The position numbers and the translations under genes were made by a program. Below the pieces are notes generated by a model. The model was not told where the DNA came from and did no database searches. It was given only the letters and a program-made list of their open reading frames with translations. From Candidatus Ruminococcus equi (GTDB lineage Bacteria; Bacillota; Clostridia; Oscillospirales; Acutalibacteraceae): a stretch of DNA of 34,771 nt. The stretch lies in the NCBI GenBank assembly GCA_018065465.1, contig JAGHTC010000051.1, forward strand, positions 1-34,771. The letters are read 5' to 3'. Below are positions 8,454 to 15,004 of the stretch, piece after piece; the stretch's first letter is position 1, and every line of letters starts with the position of its first letter.

Positions 8454-10082
8454 ATGCCTTTATGTATGGGATGCCTTAATGAAATTACTACTGCTGACAG
8501 CAAGTGCAAGCATTGCGGTTTTGATAATTCAAAAAAGCAAGTTGCACCGTTCTTACCATATGGCTGTACTTTAGCTGACAAATATGTAGTTGCAAAAAAT
8601 TTAGATTACAATGGTGAAAGCACCCGTTATCTGGGATATGACAATTCATCAGGTAAAGTAGTCACTATACGAGAATTTCTGCCGATAGGTCTCTTTGACA
8701 GAAAGCAAGGAGAAACAAAAGTAACTATTTTACCCGAGCATAAAAAAAGCTATAGTGAAGCATTTGCTACATTTGAAAAATACTATGAAACTTTGACCAC
8801 TCTTTCCGATATGTCGGCATTAGTGCAGATTTTTGATGTATTTGAAGCTAATAATACTTGTTATGTAATAGAGGATAATGAAGACCTGATTCCGTTTACT
8901 GATTATCTTGAACGCAATAACGGACAAATTGAATGGGATGATGCTCGCCCTCTGTTTATGCCCATTATTTCTTTACTTGAAGCATTGCATAAAAATGATA
9001 TAGGACACTACGCTGTTTCTCCTTCAAACCTTTTTGTCACATCCGAAGGAAAACTTAAACTTGCTGCTTTTTCTACTGAAAACGAACGCAAAAGGGGAAC
9101 AATGCTTAAATCACAACTGTTTTCCGGTTGTGCCGCTCCCGAACAGTATGAGCAAAATAAAACGCTTGATACCTCTACTGATATTTACGGCTTTACTGCT
9201 ACTTTGTTTAAAGCATTAACGGGAAATCTTCCTGCAACCGCTCAAGACAGAGTAAAAGATCCTCGTTTGCTTATCAGTACAAATACTGTAAAAAGATTGC
9301 CGCCGCATGTCGTTACTGCTCTTGCAAACGGATTGCAAGTCAACAGAGAAAACAGAATTTCAGACTTTGATGAACTTCGTTCACAACTCTCAGTATCTTC
9401 TACAGTAAAGGCTATCCAAGACGAAATTTCCCGTACGGCAAGTATGACTCCGATAAAGCGAGAAAACGAAAAGAAGTCAAAAGTAAAACCCGGAGCAGTT
9501 GGTATTGTTGCAACTATTGCCGCATTACTTGTTTTTTCTGCTGTCGGTCTATACTGGCTCTCTATAAATCCGTTGCAAGGCTTGTTTAAATCTGATGCCA
9601 CAACCCCAACACAGCCTTCTACAGTAGTTGAAGATTGGACAGGTCCGGTAGTCGCTGACTATGTCGGCAAGACTTATGAGCAGGTTGTTACAGCAGTTAG
9701 TGCAGACAAATCTATTTCGTTAAAAGTATCTGCTGACGGCGAATATAGCGATACTGTTCCCAAAGGTACCGTAATTTCGCAACAGCCTAAAGCAGGTGAA
9801 CCGATTACTTTATCTTCGTCTGTTGTATATATCGTTTTGAGCAAAGGCCCTGAAATGGTCGCTTTGCCCGATGTTGCCGAAAAATCTGTTTCAGCAGCAG
9901 CGGAGAAACTCACCGACCTTGGTTTTGTAGTTTTGCAAGACGCAGAATACAATGATACAGTCAGAAAAGATTATGTAATTGATTATTCTGACAGAAAAGC
10001 AGGGGATAAGGTTGAATCCGGCTCAGAAATCAAACTCAGAGTTTCCCTTGGTAAAGAAAATATGGAAAGCAGTCAACAATAA
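8454..10082 (+). CDS. Zinc-ribbon/pseudokinase/PASTA membrane protein
   Basis: A 542-residue protein built like a receptor kinase but lacking the catalytic residues. A short zinc ribbon has cysteine pairs at 4/7 and 18/21. Residues about 37-310 follow the bacterial kinase fold: VTIREFLP sits where active relatives have VAIKEYFP, HYAVSPSN (185-192) replaces HRDxKPxN, and AFS (205-207) replaces DFG. The later APEQY and DIYGFTATLFKALTG segments are kept. One membrane helix is at about 347-370, then two PASTA repeats (about 399-465 and 468-535). AGGAGG lies upstream of the ATG. It probably binds a cell-wall ligand outside and a partner inside, perhaps the neighbouring PASTA kinase; that is inference. 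Residual phosphotransfer by an atypical mechanism cannot be excluded. Confidence 0.9.
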   Translation: MPLCMGCLNEITTADSKCKHCGFDNSKKQVAPFLPYGCTLADKYVVAKNLDYNGESTRYLGYDNSSGKVVTIREFLPIGLFDRKQGETKVTILPEHKKSYSEAFATFEKYYETLTTLSDMSALVQIFDVFEANNTCYVIEDNEDLIPFTDYLERNNGQIEWDDARPLFMPIISLLEALHKNDIGHYAVSPSNLFVTSEGKLKLAAFSTENERKRGTMLKSQLFSGCAAPEQYEQNKTLDTSTDIYGFTATLFKALTGNLPATAQDRVKDPRLLISTNTVKRLPPHVVTALANGLQVNRENRISDFDELRSQLSVSSTVKAIQDEISRTASMTPIKRENEKKSKVKPGAVGIVATIAALLVFSAVGLYWLSINPLQGLFKSDATTPTQPSTVVEDWTGPVVADYVGKTYEQVVTAVSADKSISLKVSADGEYSDTVPKGTVISQQPKAGEPITLSSSVVYIVLSKGPEMVALPDVAEKSVSAAAEKLTDLGFVVLQDAEYNDTVRKDYVIDYSDRKAGDKVESGSEIKLRVSLGKENMESSQQ

Positions 10083-10088
10083 TCAATA

Positions 10089-10111
10089 ATAGGTGGGTAT
10101 ATCCCACCTAT
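10089..10111 (+). terminator. Stable hairpin between the pseudokinase and phosphatase genes
   Basis: A perfect nine-pair stem, ATAGGTGGG with CCCACCTAT, around a five-base loop. The following ATTTATATAAAA is only a weak T-tract, so this may be a partial terminator or a mRNA processing and stability element rather than a full stop. The next gene has no clear promoter of its own between the hairpin and its start. Confidence 0.55.
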
Positions 10112-10138
10112 ATTTATATAAAAAGCTTTGGAGGATAT

Positions 10139-10765
10139 ATGAAATCATATAATATCCATCTTATCAGACATGGAGAAACAGAAGACAGCGGTAAATATAT
10201 CGGAGTAACTGATGTAAAGCTCTCTCAAGAAGGTATAAATAAACTCAAAAAATTGGATTCCACTTGTTCATATCCTTATACTAAAGTGATATTTACAAGT
10301 CCCTTGAAGCGATGCACAGAAACATGTAAAATTTTGTACCCTGATATTACACCGATAATTATTGAGCATTTATCCGAGTATAATTTTGGAGTTTGGGAAG
10401 GTAAAACCGCAAAAGAACTTGAAAATGATGAAAATTTTAAATTGTGGCTTGCAGGAGACAACAGTGTGAAGCCTGAACACGGTGAGTCTAATGATTCTTT
10501 TGTAAGGCGTATTTGCATCATTTTCGAAAATATAGTAAACGGATTGATAAAGACCGGCACTACAGACTGCGTAATTGTCACTCACGGTGGCATAATTATG
10601 ACTTTACTTTCTATTTACGGTTTACCGCAAGCAAAGCCGTTTGATTGGGTTTGTGATAACGGTTACGGATATTCTTTGCGAGTTACTCCTATGCTCTGGT
10701 CAAGAGACAAAGTATGTGAAGTTTATGCCAAAACTCCGTTATTAAAGGAGAATGATGATGAATAA
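10139..10765 (+). CDS. Histidine phosphatase family protein (phosphoglycerate mutase-like)
   Basis: A 208-residue member of the histidine phosphatase superfamily. LIRHGETE at 8-15 holds the nucleophile H11. SPLKRCTETC supplies a second phosphate-binding arginine, EYNFGVWEG the acid residue, and VTHGGI the second histidine. The family includes alpha-ribazole phosphatase, GpmB-like phosphatases and protein phosphatases; no cobalamin genes are nearby to support a CobC role. GGAGG precedes the ATG by four to five bases. Its end overlaps the start of the next phosphatase gene. Given the pseudokinase upstream, a protein or envelope phosphate ester is a possible substrate, but that is speculation. 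Confidence 0.87.
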   Translation: MKSYNIHLIRHGETEDSGKYIGVTDVKLSQEGINKLKKLDSTCSYPYTKVIFTSPLKRCTETCKILYPDITPIIIEHLSEYNFGVWEGKTAKELENDENFKLWLAGDNSVKPEHGESNDSFVRRICIIFENIVNGLIKTGTTDCVIVTHGGIIMTLLSIYGLPQAKPFDWVCDNGYGYSLRVTPMLWSRDKVCEVYAKTPLLKENDDE

Positions 10766-11471
10766 AGTTACCTATGATTTTCATTCACACATTCTGCCTT
10801 GTGTTGACGACGGTGCAAAAAGCGTAGAGGATTCTATTGCTCTTATTGAAAATCTTGTTTCACAGGGAGTCACGGATATTTGTCTTACTCCGCATTTTTA
10901 CACAAGTGAAATCAGTACAGAGGATTTTTTAACCAAAAGAAATGAATCGTTTGGTTTGCTCAAAAGTAGTCTGCCTGACGATTTAAAAGTGAATTTACAT
11001 CTCGGTGCAGAAGTTTATATAACAAAATATCTTTTCTCAAGCACTATTGACAAAAGAATATGTATTGATGGTACAGACTATATTCTCTGCGAATTTTCTT
11101 ATGATAAAAATTACAGAGAAAATATGCTCAATTATTTAGAAAATTTGATATATTCAAATTCATTAATACCGATTATTGCTCATGTTGAACGCTATGACTG
11201 GCTGTTAAAAGACGAAAAAACTAGAAAAGAACTTTTGTCGATGGGCGTATTATTCCAGACAAATACAATTTCTCTATGTGATAGAAAATTTAAGAAAAAA
11301 TTGCTTAAAATGATTGCAAATAAGGAAATTTCTTTTTTGGGGACAGATGCTCATTCAATGCACAGAAATTCACCGCAATATTTTTCACAGGCTCAAGCTG
11401 TTATTAGTGATAAACTTTCAAGTGATTTCCTTGATTATATTCAATCAGCATCAAAAAATATATTTTCATAA
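10758..11471 (+). CDS. PHP-family protein-tyrosine phosphatase, CpsB/YwqE-like
   Basis: A metal-dependent phosphatase of the PHP superfamily, 238 residues. Motifs in order are DFHSHILPCVDDGAKS near the N-terminus, TPHF, AHVERYDW and GTDAHSMHRNSP near the C-terminus; these supply the histidines and aspartates of a trinuclear metal site. Relatives dephosphorylate BY-kinases controlling capsule or exopolysaccharide, usually from inside such gene clusters. No capsule genes are seen here. Three ATG codons occur in a row at 10752, 10755 and 10758; the last is chosen because it is seven bases from AGGAG. A strong terminator begins at its stop codon. Confidence 0.88.
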   Translation: MNKVTYDFHSHILPCVDDGAKSVEDSIALIENLVSQGVTDICLTPHFYTSEISTEDFLTKRNESFGLLKSSLPDDLKVNLHLGAEVYITKYLFSSTIDKRICIDGTDYILCEFSYDKNYRENMLNYLENLIYSNSLIPIIAHVERYDWLLKDEKTRKELLSMGVLFQTNTISLCDRKFKKKLLKMIANKEISFLGTDAHSMHRNSPQYFSQAQAVISDKLSSDFLDYIQSASKNIFS

Positions 11472-11499
11472 ACGGCAGAGTATACTTCTGCCGTTTTTT
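11471..11499 (+). terminator. Rho-independent terminator after the PHP phosphatase gene
   Basis: Nine-pair stem AACGGCAGA with TCTGCCGTT around a seven-base loop, followed by a run of T. It begins on the last base of the stop codon and closes the 8454-11471 unit. Confidence 0.93.
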
Positions 11500-11552
11500 G
11501 CAAGATATAGTTTTATATATGTACAAAAATGTATGAATTCTTGCAATTATTA

Positions 11553-11581
11553 TTGAATTTTGCAGGATAATGTGATATTAT
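11553..11581 (+). promoter_or_regulatory. Sigma-70-type promoter for the RpiR-type regulator operon
   Basis: -35 TTGAAT (11553-11558) and -10 TATTAT (11576-11581), spaced 17 bases, 28 bases before the chosen ATG. It would drive the regulator and the closely spaced genes up to ispH-S1. Confidence 0.78.
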
Positions 11582-11608
11582 ATTACCATCAAACATTTGG
11601 GGTTATTT

Positions 11609-12493
11609 ATGATTTCTAATTTATTGGTGAGAATTGATATAAACAGAGAAAAACTCTCAAAAGGTCAAAAGAAAATCGCATTTTATCTTGAAGAACATTA
11701 TGACGAAGCGGCTTTTATGACTGCTGCAGCACTCGGCAATATTGTTGGTGTTTCCGAGAGTACCGTAGTCCGTTTCGCAACGGTTATAGGTTATGACGGC
11801 TATCCTGCTTTACAAAAAGCAATGCAGGAGATGATTCGTGACAAGCTTACATCTATTCAGCGTATCGAAGTAACAACCGGCAGAATAGGGGACAAGGATG
11901 TTGTCGAATCTGTCTTAAATCAGGATATTGATAAAATTAAAAGAACAATAGACGAAGTATCGAGAAAAGATTTCAACGACGCTGTTGATGCAATAATAAA
12001 TGCAGATAATATCTATATCTTCGGCGTTAAATCTGCTTCTTATATTGCAAGTTTCTTTGGTTATTATCTTGACTTGATTTTCGGAAATGTTACCATGCTC
12101 AACACTACTTCAAAAACAACAAATTTCGAAAAACTTTTCAGAATTTCAGACAAAGATGTTATGATTGGCATAAGTTTTCCTCGATACTCAACTATGGCTG
12201 TTGAAACAATGAACTTTGCAAAAGAGAGAGGTGCACATGTTATCTGCCTGACAGATAGTATGATATCTCCTTTAGTAAGTATTTCGGATTCTGTTTTGAT
12301 TGCCCGCTCGGATATTGCGTCGGTTGTAGATACTCTTGTAGCACCACTTAGCCTTATTAATGCACTGATTGTAAACATAGTAATTAAGAAAAAGGAAGAA
12401 ATAAAGAATACTTTTTCACAACTCGAACAGGTCTGGAAAGAGCAAAATGTCTATGCCGATTCAGACAAAAATGAAGGTAAAAATGAGCAATAA
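11609..12493 (+). CDS. MurR/RpiR family transcriptional regulator
   Basis: A 294-residue DNA-binding regulator. The N-terminal RpiR-type helix-turn-helix covers about residues 1-80, with the recognition region GVSESTVVRFATVIGYDGY. A SIS sugar-phosphate-binding domain follows at about 115-250. Relatives sense phosphorylated sugars and regulate their catabolism. The ATG at 11609 is preferred over a TTG at 11597 because GGGG lies six bases before it and the family usually begins close to this helix. The downstream genes are not sugar catabolic, so its ligand and targets cannot be read from context. It overlaps the flavoprotein gene by 11 bases. Confidence 0.92.
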   Translation: MISNLLVRIDINREKLSKGQKKIAFYLEEHYDEAAFMTAAALGNIVGVSESTVVRFATVIGYDGYPALQKAMQEMIRDKLTSIQRIEVTTGRIGDKDVVESVLNQDIDKIKRTIDEVSRKDFNDAVDAIINADNIYIFGVKSASYIASFFGYYLDLIFGNVTMLNTTSKTTNFEKLFRISDKDVMIGISFPRYSTMAVETMNFAKERGAHVICLTDSMISPLVSISDSVLIARSDIASVVDTLVAPLSLINALIVNIVIKKKEEIKNTFSQLEQVWKEQNVYADSDKNEGKNEQ

Positions 12494-13721
12494 AGTTATT
12501 GTAGTAGGTGGAGGGGCGTCCGGACTTATGGCGGCAGGTACTGCTGCAGAATACGGATGTGAAGTAACCCTTATTGAAAAGAATAGCAAACTCGGGCGAA
12601 AGTTACTTATAACCGGAAAAGGCAGATGCAATATAACCAATTTCTGTGATAATGAAACCTTCATTTCAAATTTGACAAAGAATCCACGGTTTATGTACAG
12701 TGCAATTAACAACTTTTCTTGTTATGATACTATAAGTTTTTTTGAAGATTTAGGACTTCATACAAAAACAGAACGCGGTAACAGAGTGTTTCCCGAGTCT
12801 GATAAAGCCTTTGATGTTCTAAATGCACTTATAAAATATAATAAAGATAATGGTGTTAATGTCCTTGCATATTCATCTGTAAAACATTTGATTTTTGATG
12901 ATAACAAAGTTATCGGTGTTGAACTTGAAAATCAAGAGAAGATATTTGCAGACAAAGTAATTGTAACATGTGGAGGCTTGAGTTATAAACAAACAGGCTC
13001 AACGGGTGACGGATATGCTCTTGCAAAAGAAGCAGGACACAGCATATCAAAACTTATCCCATCTTTGATATCGCTTGTCAGCGGTGATGATTTTTGTAAA
13101 GATTTACAAGGACTGTCATTAAGAAACATTTCTATATCGGTAATTGATAATAATTCTAATTCAGAAATATATAATGATTTTGGTGAATTGCTTTTTACTC
13201 ATTACGGCTTATCAGGTCCTGTAATTCTCTCCGCTTCTGCTCATATGAGAGATATGAGTAAAGACAGATATAAAGTAATCATCGACTTAAAACCTGCTCT
13301 TGATGAATCGACACTTGATAAAAGAGTTCTAAAAGACCTTAACGAAAACATAAACAAAGACCTTATTAATTCGCTTAATAAACTTTTGCCTTTAAGCATT
13401 ATCCCGATTGTTATAAGAAAATCAGGAATTGACGAAAGAAAAAAATGTAACAGCATAACTTCAAATGAGAGAAAACAACTTGTTAATGCAATAAAAAGAT
13501 TTGAAGTTAATATTTCATCTTTGTATGATATAAATGACGCTATTATCACTTCCGGCGGAATAAATGTAAATGAAATTTCGCCGAAAACCATGCAAAGCAA
13601 ATTGAAAGATAACCTGTATTTTTGCGGAGAAGTTCTCGATGTCGATGCCTATACAGGTGGATTTAATCTTCAAATTGCTTTTTCAACAGGACGACTTGCA
13701 GGACTTTCTGCATCAAAATAA
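12483..13721 (+). CDS. BaiN/HI0933-like FAD-dependent flavoprotein
   Basis: A 413-residue flavoprotein of the HI0933 family. The dinucleotide-binding motif VIVVGGGASG is at 5-14, followed by LIEKNSKLGRKLLITGKGRCN, the family hallmark. FCGEVLDVDAYTGGFNLQIAFSTG near the C-terminus is the second FAD-contacting region. Members are annotated as NAD(P)/FAD oxidoreductases or, for BaiN, as bile-acid dehydroxylation enzymes, but most are widespread genes of unknown substrate, so no bile-acid role should be assumed. ATG 12483 is chosen over an earlier in-frame ATG at 12447 because GAAGG lies five bases before it and the Rossmann strand begins at once. Confidence 0.92.
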   Translation: MSNKVIVVGGGASGLMAAGTAAEYGCEVTLIEKNSKLGRKLLITGKGRCNITNFCDNETFISNLTKNPRFMYSAINNFSCYDTISFFEDLGLHTKTERGNRVFPESDKAFDVLNALIKYNKDNGVNVLAYSSVKHLIFDDNKVIGVELENQEKIFADKVIVTCGGLSYKQTGSTGDGYALAKEAGHSISKLIPSLISLVSGDDFCKDLQGLSLRNISISVIDNNSNSEIYNDFGELLFTHYGLSGPVILSASAHMRDMSKDRYKVIIDLKPALDESTLDKRVLKDLNENINKDLINSLNKLLPLSIIPIVIRKSGIDERKKCNSITSNERKQLVNAIKRFEVNISSLYDINDAIITSGGINVNEISPKTMQSKLKDNLYFCGEVLDVDAYTGGFNLQIAFSTGRLAGLSASK

Positions 13722-13739
13722 ATTTTAGGAGTAATTATT

Positions 13740-14408
13740 ATGTCTATCGCTATTGCTATTGACGGACCTGCCGGAGCAGGTAAATCAACCATCGCTAAAC
13801 TTGCATCAAAAGAACTTGGATTTATCTATGTAGATACAGGTGCTTTGTATCGTACCATAGGACTTTCTGCTTTTAGAAATGGTTATACCAAGGACGATAA
13901 AGAAAAGATTATTTCAATGCTGGACGATATCAAAGTTGAACTAGCTTTTAACGATAAAAAAGAGCAGATAGTTCTTTTGAATGGTGAAGATGTTTCATCC
14001 CTTATCAGGACACCGGAAATATCTATGATGGCATCTGCTGTTTCTGCCATTCCCGAAGTTCGTGCTTATCTTCTCGATATGCAAAGAAATATGTCAAAAA
14101 CTAATAATGTTATTATGGACGGCAGAGATATAGGTACTGTTGTCTTACCTGATGCAAAAATTAAAATTTTTCTTTCTGCTTCTCCCGAATGCAGAGCAAA
14201 AAGGCGTTATGATGAACTTGTTGAAAAAGGAATGGATGTCAAATATGAAGATATCCTGCAGGATGTTATTGACCGTGACTATGCAGACTCGCACAGAGAT
14301 ATTGCACCCTTAAAGCCTGCCGATGATGCAATTATGATAGATACATCAGGAGAAACGCTCGAAGAATCAGTTAACAAATTACTTTCTGTAATGAAGGAGC
14401 ATATGTGA
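13740..14408 (+). CDS. cmk: Cytidylate kinase
   Basis: Phosphorylates CMP and dCMP with ATP. The 222-residue protein has the P-loop GPAGAGKST at 9-17, VDTGALYR in the CMP-binding region, GRDIGTVVLPDA and the lid arginines in ECRAKRRYDEL. Length is normal. TAGGAG lies upstream of the ATG. Its stop TGA shares a base with the plsC ATG. The order cmk-plsC-ispH-S1 recurs in Clostridia, so these genes form a conserved core operon. Confidence 0.98.
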   Translation: MSIAIAIDGPAGAGKSTIAKLASKELGFIYVDTGALYRTIGLSAFRNGYTKDDKEKIISMLDDIKVELAFNDKKEQIVLLNGEDVSSLIRTPEISMMASAVSAIPEVRAYLLDMQRNMSKTNNVIMDGRDIGTVVLPDAKIKIFLSASPECRAKRRYDELVEKGMDVKYEDILQDVIDRDYADSHRDIAPLKPADDAIMIDTSGETLEESVNKLLSVMKEHM

Positions 14409-15004
14409 TGCCGAAAAAAAGTAGATTATACTCTGTCTTGAGGATAATCGCTATTCCGATAATGACAGTCTTGTTAAGACTGAAATTTATTAATAAAAAC
14501 CATATACCCGAACAAGGTGCATATATCCTTGCTTGCAACCATATTTCAAATTTCGACCCGATTATTCTCGGTGTCGGACAAAAGCGCCAACTGAAATTTA
14601 TGGCAAAAGCTGAACTTTTTAAGAACAAATTGCTTGGAAAGTTTTTGCTGAATTTAGGAGCGTTTCCTGTTGACAGAGGAAAGCACGATACTTCTTCTGT
14701 AAGACATTTTGAAGAAGTACTAAAAGAAAAGCAGGTAATGGGCATTTTTATTGAAGGTACTTGTTCTCACACAGGTGATTTTCTGCAGCCTAAAAACGGT
14801 GTTTCGCTTATTGCTTATCACACAAAAACTCCTGTTATTCCTGCCTGTATCACGAAAAAAGGCTTTTTCTGGATAGTGCATTTCGGCGAGCCTATCAGTG
14901 TTGAAGAACTTGGACTCATAAACGGTGGTGCAAAGGAATTCAGAACAAGCACAAAGAAAATTATGGACGAAATAAAGAAACTCAGAGAGCAGGATTTAAG
15001 TTGA
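14408..15004 (+). CDS. plsC: 1-acyl-sn-glycerol-3-phosphate acyltransferase
   Basis: Adds the second acyl chain to lysophosphatidic acid in phospholipid synthesis at the membrane. The 198 residues begin with a hydrophobic segment. The catalytic HX4D motif is NHISNFD, with H45 and D50. The second motif reads EGTCSHTG at 116-123, where the usual form is EGTRS; cysteine replaces the arginine. ATG 14408 overlaps the cmk stop and lies eight bases from AAGGAG; GTG at 14405 is a possible alternative. The gene overlaps the start of ispH-S1 by four bases. Confidence 0.95.
   Translation: MPKKSRLYSVLRIIAIPIMTVLLRLKFINKNHIPEQGAYILACNHISNFDPIILGVGQKRQLKFMAKAELFKNKLLGKFLLNLGAFPVDRGKHDTSSVRHFEEVLKEKQVMGIFIEGTCSHTGDFLQPKNGVSLIAYHTKTPVIPACITKKGFFWIVHFGEPISVEELGLINGGAKEFRTSTKKIMDEIKKLREQDLS

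Noticed and set aside
11500-11608. Possible riboswitch or T-box before the RpiR-type gene
   Set aside because: Only a standard promoter and a short leader are visible; there is no conserved core, long leader or second terminator.
13241-13600. Minus-strand ORF of 119 codons opposite the flavoprotein
   Set aside because: It is a shadow of the coding strand with no recognisable domain or start signal.
12483-13721. Bile-acid 7-dehydroxylation (BaiN) function
   Set aside because: The HI0933 family is widespread and no other bai genes are present, so only the family is claimed.
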